Source: Ichthyophthirius multifiliis (taxonomy: Eukaryota; Ciliophora; Oligohymenophorea; Hymenostomatida). From it: 42,495 bases of DNA. The stretch lies in assembly GCF_000220395.1 (NCBI RefSeq), contig NW_004086380.1, positions 1 to 42,495 on the forward strand. The letters are read 5' to 3'. Both the position numbers and the translations under genes were made by a program. Of this stretch, positions 24,544-35,537 are shown piece by piece (within the stretch, counting starts at the first letter, position 1; every line of letters begins with the position of its first letter). Under the pieces are notes generated by a model. The model was given only the letters and a program-made list of their open reading frames with translations, was not told where the DNA came from and did not search any database.

Positions 24544-25711
24544 TCAATTTTTCTTTAAAGTTTTATTTTTCTAATTCTATTAATTAGAATCTATATTTAA
24601 TTTATAATTTTATTTATAATAATAATTAGTAGCTATATTTTTAATAGATTTAATTTTTTTTTCATAATTTAAATTTTATTATGATTTTGAATATATTTTT
24701 TTTTCTTTATAATCTAGCTTTAAGATATGCTTTTTTATTTAATATAATTTTAAAAGTTTTCAGTTTTATATTTATTATTTATAATAGAAGAATAATTAAA
24801 ATATTAATTTTTACTTATTTTTATTTATTGTTTTTTTAATTATTATTTTTAGTTTTCCATTTACTTTATACACTCCAGCATTTTTTATACTTTATTATTT
24901 TTATTTTTTTCTAAGGGAATATTTTTTTCCTAAGACGATTACATATAAAGTTTCAAATGATTATATATAGGCGAAAGTTTAAAAGTTTTGTAATTAGCTA
25001 CTTAATCTTTAAATTTTTTAAGAAATTTTAATTTACAACTTCTTTCTTCTATTATATTTCTTTCAGCAATTTTAAATAAGTATTATTTTTCCTAATTTAA
25101 TTACTATTCTTTAATGTAGGAAGATTTAATATTATTAAAACTGTTACTTATTTGTATAATTATAGAAAATAAATAAATAAAAATCAAAGTATATAAATAT
25201 ATAATTTACTTTTAAAAATTAATATTGTTTTAAGAATTTTAATATTAATATTTGTATTATATTTATTAATTATAGTCTAAAGAATCTTCTTATTAATTAT
25301 TTTAATTTTATTAAACAAAGTTGCAAATTTATTTTTGAACAAATTCTCTTTTATCACTCAATATTAAATGTTATTATGTATTTTTATTATCTTTGTTTAA
25401 AAAATGGTTTTAATAAATCTACAAAAAAAAAATATATATATTTTATTTAAAAAAAAAAATTAAAAAAAAAAAAATACATAAGCGGGAAATCTAAGTAATA
25501 TACAATCATTAGAAACAACCTAAGCTTAAGTTTATCTTTCTTATTTCTGTAAAATCTCATTTTCTCCAAAAAACTAATTAGGGCCTAATAGCATAGTAGG
25601 AATTCTTTTAATTTATTTATTTTTAATAAAGTAATTATATAATTAATAAAAATTAGAGTTTTCATTAATATCCTATATATATAAATAAATATATAAATAA
25701 ATATATAAATA

Positions 25712-25757
<46 letters not shown>

Positions 25758-27347
25758 AATTATATATATTATTTAAAAAATATATTTATTAATTTATAGT
25801 CTTATATTTTTTTCTATTTACTATATATCTATATACTTTTTTTGTATTAAAATTTAATTAATTTCATATAAATAATAACATTTTTTAAAAAATTTTATAG
25901 TTATTATTTTTACTTTTTCTTAGATATATTTATTATTTTTAATAATTCTTGAAATTTCAATTTATCCTTTAATAATATAATAAAGGTAATCTGAATTATA
26001 ATCTTCTTAATAAACTATAGCATTTTTCGGTAATTAAATTTCTGTTAAATATTTAAGATTATTTTTTAATTTTTATTTAGAAAAATTTTAAAATAAGGCA
26101 GAAGTTTATAATAATTCTATTTTTTTTCTTATATCTAAAAGTGATATTTTTAAATTAATTTTTAATAAATATCACAACTTAGATATATTAAAAAGCCATT
26201 TTCTTTACACAAATAACTTTGAGAATTATAATCTTTATCTTATTTATCAAATTCTCCTATAGTATCGCCTATTTTAAGTACTTTGGTAAGTTTAAAATTT
26301 AAGAAATTTTTATATATTACATTCATGAGATATTTTTTATTATTTTTAGTATCAAAAATACCTGTCGGATTTTCCATTTTATTTCTAATTGAAGATTAAG
26401 AATTTTAAAAAGTAAACGAATTTCGATCATTTAATGATTATTATTTAGTATTTGCTTCTTATATTTTTTTTAATCTCCTTCTTTTTTAAAGTTTACGATT
26501 TATAGTTTCAATTAAAGCATTATGATTTTCAGAAAAATTATTATATAAAAATTAAGATGAATGGTTAGATATCTTTTAATTATTTTAACTTGTAGTTGAT
26601 AATATACTTTCTTTTTTTTATAAATTTAATTATTTTTTTCCAGAAAAATCAATGCTTATATTCTTTCGAGAAGAAATAAAATTAAATGAAGGAGTTTTAT
26701 GTTTTGAAGTTATAGAACATACTGAAGATTAACTACTTTCTATATAAAAATTATTTTGAGTTTCATCTTAAAATTCGTTTTCGATTTTTTTCTCTTAAAT
26801 AAATTCAAGTACTTCTCCTTATATAATAATATAGAAGTTTTTATCTAATGTTTACTATTCTTTTTGTTTTTTTTATTTTTGTTATATTAATATTATTTTA
26901 AAATATTGATTTTTTTTTTACAGTTTATTTATATGATTTCAGATTATTAAATTTCTTTGTATTTTAGATTTTTTATAATTTAAGAATATATGTCTTAGCT
27001 TATCATTTATTTTAGTTATTAGAAAAAAAGTAATTAATCCAAAAATTTATAAATAAATTTATAATCGTAAATATATTTTTAATCTTTTTATATTAGTTTA
27101 GCGAATAACTATTAAAATATTTTTTAAAAATATATAATATGTATTATAAAAAGGTTATTATATATATTTTTACTTAAGAATGTTAATAGTTGTTAATATC
27201 TAATAAATTTTAGTCAATTATTTCAATTAATTTTTTATTTAAGATATTTTTTTAACTTTTAGAATTCATTCTTTTAATTTTTTATTAACTTATTGTTAGT
27301 TTATCGATTATATAATTTGTATTTATATAAGTTATATTTGATAGCAT
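24544..27347 (-). CDS. Protein with two cyclic-nucleotide-binding-like domains
   Basis: Seven exons: 27347-27174, 27108-26922, 26859-26179, 26134-25914, 25672-25478, 25418-25210 and 25146-24544. The introns are 65, 62, 44, 241, 59 and 63 nt, and all splice phases agree. The product is about 755 residues. A first cNMP-fold segment is split by intron 2 (TLDKNFYIIIQGEVLEFI). After a Ser/Asn-rich linker, a second one runs ALFQNFSKQKLKNNL, LPKNAIVYQEDYNSDYLYYI, IKGQIEISRI, LGPNQFFGENEI and ERQTQAQVVSNDCILLRF. The usual phosphate-binding RxxA is not obvious (here ERQTQAQ), so ligand binding may be altered. No kinase domain or transmembrane segment is seen, so it is neither a PKG nor a channel, and it could be a regulatory or scaffold protein. 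In the last exon an A-run near 24693-24703 carries one frame change before the tail ending KNKTLKKN. Confidence 0.82.
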
Positions 27348-27364
27348 TTTTTATTAATATATTT

Positions 27365-27405
<41 letters not shown>

Positions 27406-27929
27406 TTTATATATTTTATATATTATTTTTTTTATTAAAATTTTATAATTTAGTTGCGATAATATATGTTTTATTTTATTTTAGTTTGTAAATGATAAAT
27501 TATTTTTATACATACATATATTTACTAATATTTAATGTTAAGAAAAATTAATATTGTAAAAATAAAAAAAAACATTTATATATATTTTTTGTTTACATAA
27601 TCATTATTTTTTTAATTTTTTGTTTTACTTAATACATTTTATTATCATGGTCTTTTATTATATTATAAAAATAATGCCTTTTTTCATTAATTAGTATTAA
27701 CTTTTTTTTAAATTGCCATAAATATTATAATTAATTATAGAAAAATATATATATTTGAATAAAATTAATGTATCTAATGATATTTTAATTATATTTAAAA
27801 TTTTATAATTAAAATAGATTTTTTTTTTTTTTAAATAGATATAGAAATTAAAGTTAATAATAATTTTATAATAATAATAGTTAATATATATATATGATTA
27901 AAAAAAAAATATTAATTTAAATTAAAAAA
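27348..27929. other. Spacer with (TA)n tract
   Basis: A/T-rich DNA between two minus-strand genes, with a (TA)n run at about 27368-27400. It should contain the upstream region of the cNMP-binding gene and the 3' UTR of its neighbour. Confidence 0.55.
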
Positions 27930-28811
27930 TCAATTTTTTTTTTTAGGAAAAAACTCAAATGATTTTTTATGTATTTTATGATATTATTTTTCCAAACTAT
28001 ATCCTTATTTTTTATAAAAATTTTCTTTTTCTAATTTTTAAATACGAGTTTGCAAAAAAGCTAAATATTATTTTTATTATTTTTTTATTTCATCTTCATT
28101 TAAATGTTATTATAATAAATTTTATTATTTTAAATTTTCTTATTTTATATTAGAATTTTATATAGTTGATTAGCTAATATTAAAAGAAGTATTTTAAACT
28201 TAAGAGTTATGTATATTTTTAATATTTACAGGTGATTCAATTCCAAGAAGTAAATTTTTATTCTTATTAATTTCCGAAATATCAATATATATAGTATTAA
28301 CTGATTTTTTCGATTACTTTTCTTGTAAAGCAATTTTTTTTTAAATTTCTTAATTATTTTTATTAAAGTTTTCTAGTCTTTTATAATAGTTTTCGGCCAT
28401 TTTAATTACTTTAGAATTTCCAAATTTTTTTTGTTCATTTTTTTCGTTTAAATTTTAGAAACTTCCGAATGTATATTATAGTTTTTATTATATATTATTT
28501 TGATTTAAATCTTAATGATATATTATAGGATTACTTTTTTTTATTTTATATGAATCTTCATTTATTATTATCCCATTTATATTTATTGCTTAATTTATGT
28601 TTTTTAAAGGAATATTCTACTAGTTTTCTATTTAATGATTTTGGTTATTTTCATTATTATCATTTTAACTTATAGATGGTAGAAATTATGATATTTCGGA
28701 ATCTAAATCTTTTTGTTCCATAAATGTGGTGTTTTAGGATAATTTTGGGCCTTTTTCTACATTTGGAAATACCACTTTTTATAATAATTATTGGAGGTTT
28801 TCAATATTCAT
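27930..28811 (-). CDS. Coiled-coil protein of unknown function (293 aa)
   Basis: A single uninterrupted frame runs from ATG (28811-28809) to TGA (27932-27930), exactly 294 codons. The N-terminal part is N/Q-rich (MNIENLQQLLQKVVFPNVEK). The middle has KVIKMAENYYKRLENFNKNN. The C-terminal third is a predicted coiled coil (NLLQQHLNEDEIKKQQKQYL, then AFLQTRIQKLEKENFYKKQG), ending SFEFFPKKKN. No catalytic motif, signal peptide or membrane segment is visible. It is divergent from the Rab gene at 29485 and in tandem with the two minus-strand genes downstream. I do not recognise the family. Composition richer in Glu and Lys codons than the surrounding DNA supports real coding. Confidence 0.7.
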
Positions 28812-29484
28812 TTTTTATTTAACTGATAGTTTTTATTTTATATATATATATATAAATATATATATATATATGTTATATAAATATATAATTAATTATTAAT
28901 TTTTTTTTTTTAAATAAAGAATTTCAAAAATCAATATTTTTTAAAAAATTATAATGAAATTTAATTTAAATATATTTAAGAATTTTTATTTATTTTAAGT
29001 TTAAAAAATTAAATAAGAATATCAATAAGAATTCTTAAATAAAAAATATTATTTAAATCACATCAAATTTTTTTATATAAGGCTTTGAAAGAAATATTTA
29101 ACTTAAAATAATAATATTAGAAATATATAATAACTTAAAAAAAACAAAAAAGATATTAAATTAGAAAAAAATAATAATAAAATTAATAATTATTATGCTT
29201 ATTATATTTTTAATTAAAAGATATTTGATAATTATATTATTATTATTTTATTTAGAATTTTAATATAGTTAATCTAAATAAATTTTTCTATTTATATATA
29301 TATTTTTTTTTCCAAAGCATTTACTATATTTCGTGATTTTTTTTTTTAAATTATAATTTAATTATTTTAATATAAAATAAGATAAAAATATTTATGTATT
29401 ATATATTAATAAAGAAACAAATCTATTAAAAGAAATTATTAATTATATTTAAATAAAAAAAATCATATATAAAATAAAATAAAA
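28812..29484. promoter_or_regulatory. Divergent intergenic region
   Basis: These 673 A/T-rich bases lie between the coiled-coil gene (-) and the Rab gene (+), with a (TA)n tract at 28840-28875. Both upstream regions are here. No specific motif is recognised. Confidence 0.4.
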
Positions 29485-30290
29485 ATGTAAAGACCAGAAG
29501 AAGATTATGATTATTTATTTAAAATTGTAATAATAGGTAAAATAATGAAAAAATAAAATAAAAAACAATAAAAAACTCATAAAATAGCATTAAAATCATT
29601 ATAAAAAAACTTGAAAAATACATTTAAAAAAATAAATAAATAAATAAATATAGGAGATTCAGGTGTAGGAAAAACAAATATATTATCCCGTTTTACTAAA
29701 GATGAATTCAGTATAGAATCAAAGCCAACAATAGGTGTAGAATTTGCAACCAAAACTGTATTGAACGATAACAAATTAATAAAGGCTTAAATATGGGATA
29801 CAGCAGGATAAGAAAAGTATAGAGCAATAACTAATGCTTATTATAGAGGAGCAGTAGGTGCTTTAACATTATTCGATATAACTAAATAGAATACTTTTGA
29901 TAATTTATAAAAATGGTTAAATGAATTAAAAGAAAATGCAGATCCAAATATTGTAATTATGTTAGTAGGAAACAAATGTGATTTAAATGAAAATAGAGCA
30001 GTCAAAACTGAAGATGCAAGTGCTTTTGCAGAAAGAAATTAACTTGCTTATATTGAAACTTCAGCATTAGATTCTACTAATGTAGATGAGGCTTTTTAGA
30101 GGGTTACAAGAGGTATTATTTTAGTTAACTTTTATGTATATTAATTTTTATTTTTTGATTAGAAATATATGATAATTTGAAAAACAAACCTGAGGAAAAA
30201 AAGAAATTTAAACCATATGGATAAGGATAATAATTTGATATTAATACTAATAATAATGAATAAAGTTAGAAAAAAAAAGACTGTTGTTGA
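29485..30290 (+). CDS. Rab11-like small GTPase
   Basis: Three exons, 29485-29536, 29654-30112 and 30163-30290, with introns of 117 and 50 nt, join to 213 codons including TGA (212 residues). All GTPase boxes are present: GDSGVGKT (18-25), switch I with TIGVEF (43-48), WDTAGQE (65-71), NKCDL (124-128) and ETSAL (152-156). The C-terminus KKKDCC (Cys 211-212) is a double-geranylgeranylation signal. The stretch [23 protein letters not shown] is very close to the Rab11/Ypt31 signature, so recycling-endosome or exocytic vesicle traffic is the likely role. In ciliates Rab11 relatives also serve contractile-vacuole and cytoproct traffic; which applies here is unknown. Intron 1 splits the first glycine of the phosphate-binding loop. 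No damage is seen. Confidence 0.95.
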
Positions 30291-30487
30291 AATTTGTTGG
30301 TAAATAACAATTTATTAATGTTTGAGTTTTATTTTATATTTTATATATAAATATATATATAAATTTTAAATATAAATATATTTATTTAAAAAAAAAAGAT
30401 TTTAGTATTCTTTGAGAATATTTTTTTTTGTAAGATTATTATATGTATATATATACATAATAAAATAAATAAATATGTATAATCATA

Positions 30488-30518
<31 letters not shown>

Positions 30519-32191
30519 TTATAAAATAAAACTTTAATGTATTTTTAATAGTTTTTTTCTTTTATTAATTTACTCTAAAAATTAAAAATGTTTTAAAAGA
30601 TTATTTTTTTATTTTAATTTTTTATTATTTTAATTTAATATAATAAATTATTATTTACATATCATTATTATTTGTATTTTGTAATTTTTAATTTTAATAT
30701 TTAAAAATATAATAAATAAATTAATATATTAAAACAAAAATTTAAACAATAATTTTAATTCATCAAAATATTAAAAAATATAAATATATTTTAATATAAA
30801 TAATCGAAATATTTTATAATAAATATTTTATAATAAATATAATATAAATTTAAAATTTTATAATAATTATTTTTATATAAATATATATTATTTTATTTTA
30901 TTAAAAAAAAATCAAAAATAATTATAATATTGAGGAACCAAATATATTATTCTAAAAAAAGATTTTTAAAAAAGATAAAAATAACTATTTATTTTGAATA
31001 CAAAAATTATTTTTTTTTTAAAAAAAAAAAAGAATATGTATAAAATTTAAATTAAAAAATCAATTGTTTATGCATTGTGAAAAATAGTTATTATTATTAT
31101 TATTATTTATTAATTTATTATATATTTATTTCTAAATATACTTTATAATTTTATATTAACTCCTTTTAATATCTACTTAAAATAAGTAAAAGTATTTTTA
31201 TTTATAGGAATAAAAATAATTTATATAAATGAAAATTAAACGTATTAAAAGTTCATATAAATTGTTTAAAAATGTGTATATTATATAAGTTTGAATAAAT
31301 CCATTTAGGAAAAATATTTATTTTTTAATGTTTATTTTTATTTTATAAATTCATTAAATAAATAAAAAGTTTAATTTCTTTTTAATTTCTCCTTTTAAAA
31401 TTTTAAAAATAATGTATATGTAATAGTTAAATTATTATATTTTTTATTATTTAAGAAGTTAACTTGCTATTTAAAAATTATTTATATATATATAAAGAGT
31501 TTCATATCATTTATTATATTCTGATTTTTAATTTTTTTTTTTTTTTTTAATATATTTAAATAATTTAAATTATGTCTATTTGAATTTAAAAAAATATTGA
31601 AAACTTAAATATTAACCATCAATTTTATTTAAATGTTTTTGCTTTATTAGATAAAGTTCAGTTTAATAATTTAAATTGTTGTTCAATCTGTCAAAAAAAA
31701 TATTTATATTATAAAATTTTTCACATTTATATATAATTTTTAATAAAAAATAAATTGATATTATTTAATTAGTATAAAAAATATTAAAAAAATGAAATTT
31801 ATAAAATTCTTAATTAGACAATTAATTCATTTTTTATATTTAAAAGTTGAAAAAAAATATAAATAAAGCAAATAATATATTGAAAACATTTATAATTTTT
31901 ATTTATTTATATAGGAAGTTAGTATTAGATTTTTATTTAATAAAATAAAAAATCCATATATATATGTATATATATTGTATTTTAAAATGATTAAATATAC
32001 AAATAATATAAAAATAAAGTAGAGTTAAAAATAAGAAAAATTAAAATCGATTTATATATTTAGTCTCTAGTTTAAAAAAAAAAAGAATATAAATAATTAA
32101 TATATTTCACTCAATTAATTATAATTTATTTAAATAATAAAAAAAATACAAAAAATAAAAACAAATTAAACTCAGTATAAAAATAACAAAA
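30291..32191. other. AT-rich spacer between Rab11-like and nucleolin-like genes
   Basis: Mostly A/T-rich DNA, with (TA)n at 30484-30510 and an ATT run at 31090-31108. A short less biased stretch at 31600-31700 (reading FALLDKVQFNNLNCCSICQK in one frame) could be a small exon or a relic, but it lacks a start, flanking exons or any match I recognise. Confidence 0.5.
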
Positions 32192-33907
32192 ATGGCAAAA
32201 TAAGACTAAAAACTCTAAAAAAAATAAAAGCTTTAATAAGAAAAGGCAATAAAAGTAAAAAACAAAACAAAACAAAATAAATATACAAATAAATAAATAA
32301 TTAAAAAAAAAGCCTGTTGACTCATCATCTGACTCAGACTCATCTGAAGATGAAGTTCCAGTTAAGGCCTAAGTTGTATAATAAAAGAAAGTATAAAAAG
32401 CTGACCAAAAGATATAATAAAAAATCTAAAAATAATAATAACCTTAATCATCATCTGACTCTTCTGAAGAAGACTCCACTCCCTAATAACCTGTTAAAAA
32501 ACCCTAATAATAATCTTAAAAAGCCTCTTAAAAAGTCGCCTAAAAACCCGCGATTGCTGTCGCTTAAAAATAATAAAAAGTAGTAAAAAAAGTCGAAACA
32601 TCTTCTGATGATGATGATTCTTCTGTTGAAGTTGTGACTACTAAATAATAAACTAAAGCAGTTTAAAAGCCTGTTGTTGTATAATAAAAAACTTAATAAA
32701 AAACATAGACTAAATAATAAACCAAAAAGAATCTTCCTCAGAAGATTCTTCAATGGATGAAGAAGAATCTCCCTAAAAACCAGTAAAAAAAACTTAATAA
32801 TAAACCAAAAAAACTACTACTGTTGCCCCTGTAGCTTAAGTAGGTAAAAAAAATGGTTAAAAAGTACCTTCTTCAGACTCTTCTGATGAAGAAGAAGAAT
32901 CTTCCGAAGAAGTTTAATAAACAAAGAAATAAACTAAGACTGTTACTAAGGCTGTGACTAAACCTGTCGCTAAATAAGCATCATCTGAAGATGATGATGA
33001 AGAAGAAGATGCTGAATCATCAACCGAAGAATAATAATAAAAAAATAAAATTCCTTCTAAAAAAATCTCTACTGAAGTAGCTTAGTAATAATAACCTAAA
33101 TAATAATAAGCTCCATAATAAAATAAAGGAGCTTTTAGTAATGAAGCCATTATTAAAGGTATTTCTTTTGATGCTGATGAAAATGATATAGGTAATTTCC
33201 TTGAAGAATAATTTGGTGAAGTTTCCAGAGTTAATTTATTAAAAAATGAAGACGGAAGATCAAAAGGTCTCGCTTTTGTAAGTTTCTAAACTGAAGAAGG
33301 AGTTAATAAAGCTGTTGAAGGATCTGGTATTTCATTTATGAATAGAAGCTTATAAATAGAAAAAACTAAACCTAAATAAGATAGAGCAGGATTCTAATCA
33401 TAAGCTTAAGGAACTGTTGATGATGAATCGACTACTATTTTTGTAGGAAATTTACCTTATTCAGCTGATCCTAATACCTTAAAATAATTCTTTAAAGACT
33501 GCGGCAATATTGTTGATGCAAGAATCGCTTAATAAGACGGTAAAGTAGAGGTTTCGGTCATGTAGAATTCAAAGATAGATCAGGTGTCGAAAACGCGTTA
33601 AAAAGAGCAGGATCTTAATTAGAAGGAAGACAGTAAAAGTCGATGTCGCAGCAAGAAGAATAATGATGGAGGTGGACGTGGAGGAAAAGGAGGCAACGGA
33701 TTTAATAGAGGAAATAGTGGATTTAATAGAGGAGGTAATAATTTTAATAAAGGTGGTAGAGGAAACTTTGGAGGAAGTAATATTAAAATTATTTTATAAA
33801 AATAAAAAATATATATAATATAAAAATTTAAAGGAGGTGGTAATGATTTCTCAAATGAAAGAAAAGGTAATATTACAGAATTTAAAGGAAGTGTTAAATC
33901 TCTTTGA
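32192..33907 (+). CDS. Nucleolin-like protein: acidic tracts, two RRMs, GGR-rich tail
   Basis: Exons: 32192-32254, 32313-33776 and 33834-33907, with introns of 58 and 57 nt. The N-terminus MAKQDQKLQKKQK leads to repeated basic and acidic Ser stretches (DSSSDSDSSEDE, SSDSSEEDS, SSDDDDSS, SSDSSDEEEESSEE). RRM1 begins at AIIKGISFDADENDI (with GRSKGLAFVSF). RRM2 has TTIFVGNLPYSADP and RGFGHVEFKDRSGVEN. The tail is GGGRGGKGGNGFNRGNSGFN, then NKGGRGNFGGS. This order is that of nucleolin and ciliate Nopp52-type nucleolar proteins, so rRNA processing in the nucleolus is the expected role. Four single-base frame changes are needed, near 32723-32731, 33541-33548, 33631-33635 and 33657-33664, while introns and motifs stay well preserved. 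Either the draft sequence is poor here or the copy has recently begun to decay. Confidence 0.85.
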
Positions 33908-35537
33908 AAGTGATTATTTAGTAAACTTAAGAAAATAATTAATATATAATTATTAATAATATTTATTAGTTTGTTTTTTAATAATAATATTATATATTGG
34001 AGAATAGTATATTTATAAAAAAAATATATATATTTATATAATTATATTTAAATATATATATAATATATATATATATTATTTTATATATATACATATACAT
34101 ATTTATTTTAAATTTAATATTTTATTAATTATAATAATTAGTTAAAATAATCCATCATTCCTTTTTACTTTTTTATTTTTTATTAATGTTTTTCTAATTT
34201 ATTTAAATTTATTCTTTAATTTTTTTTTTATCATTTTTTCTTCAATATATTTATTACATTTATATCATAACCTTTAGGTTTCAAACTTAAAATATATTTT
34301 TTTAATTTTATTATTCAATATAATTTTATTAATGATCTATTTTTCCTCTATTTTTTATATGTTTAAATACTCATTTTTTATTTTATAATTTTTTTTTTTA
34401 ACTTTATCATATAAATTGACTTATATAAATAAATTATTGCTATTTTTTTTTTACTTTATTATATTATTTTTTTTTAGTCTATATATTATTATAACTCTTT
34501 TTTTTAGTTTATGCTACATATAACTATTTAAATGAGTATATATATGATAAAGATTACTCTAAAAATCATTATGTATTTTAATTTATAGGTTTTCTGGGTT
34601 TTTAATTTATATATAATATAATTTAAATTCTAATCTAAAAAATATTTCTGAAGAAAAAAATTACTATGAATGCAAATTTAAAGCATATAGATGTCTTATT
34701 TGTTATCTATTAAGTATAATTTTGTTGATTTTTTCATCTTCTACTTTTAATAGACTAAACGCAAAACTTGAATTTAAAAATCTATATTAATATATTGTAA
34801 TTAATAATATATTTAATTTAATTAATGAAATAAATATGTTAATATGTTATATATCATACAAATTTATATGTTAATAAATATTAATGCATATTTGACTTAA
34901 TTTATTTAAATTATTTTTATTTATTACCATACGAAGGTATTTCTAATAATTATAATTTTAAAGTTAATAAATATTTAAATTTGAATTTATTATTGATATA
35001 ATAATAATTTACTTCAGAATATTGATTTTATGGATAAAAATTCTAAGAGTGACTTATGAAAATAATAATAATTATAAAGAAAAAAGAAGAGGAAATATAA
35101 TTAATCTAGTTTGAAAAATTAATAGGCATATTAAATAAATTATTAAAATTTTAATTTTCAATATTTTAAATGAAATATAATTTTGTAATTATAAAAAAAA
35201 TATTCATATAGGAATGTAATATTAAAATATTTGTTCAAGCAAAATTATATAAAATTTTCAATTACATAATATTAGTTAGCTTCATATTAAAATAATAAAA
35301 AAAATAGAGACAATTAAAAATACTGTAGAAATTAATATTATCAAATTACCCAAAATTTATAATCCATTAGCATATTATTCAATTTAAACAAAATATTAGT
35401 GTTGCAAATTTAATTTTTTTTTTAATTTTACACTTTAAAATAACCATAAAATAAAAATTAAATATTAATATAAACACTATACATTAAAATTTACACATAT
35501 AAAGAATTAATAAATAAAAAAATATAAATAAAAAAAA
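33908..35537. other. AT-rich spacer upstream of leishmanolysin
   Basis: A/T-rich DNA with (TA)n tracts near 34020-34100. A minus-strand frame near 34230-34310 reads SLKPKGYDINVINILKKK followed by TGA and could be the last exon of an unrecognised gene, but I cannot find the exons before it. The right end holds the 5' region of the leishmanolysin gene. Confidence 0.45.

Noticed and set aside
31600-31700. Possible exon reading FALLDKVQFNNLNCCSICQK
   Set aside because: No start, no matching flanking exons and no recognised family; a short chance frame is equally likely.
32317-32753. Plus and minus open frames rich in Lys/Asn or Leu/Phe within the nucleolin-like gene
   Set aside because: Out-of-frame and antisense readings of the acidic-tract exon. 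The frame with SSDSDSSEDE connects by a good splice to the start and to the RRMs.
34230-34310. Possible last exon on the minus strand (SLKPKGYDINVINILKKK)
   Set aside because: Upstream exons could not be found, and the frame is closed by TGA just before it.
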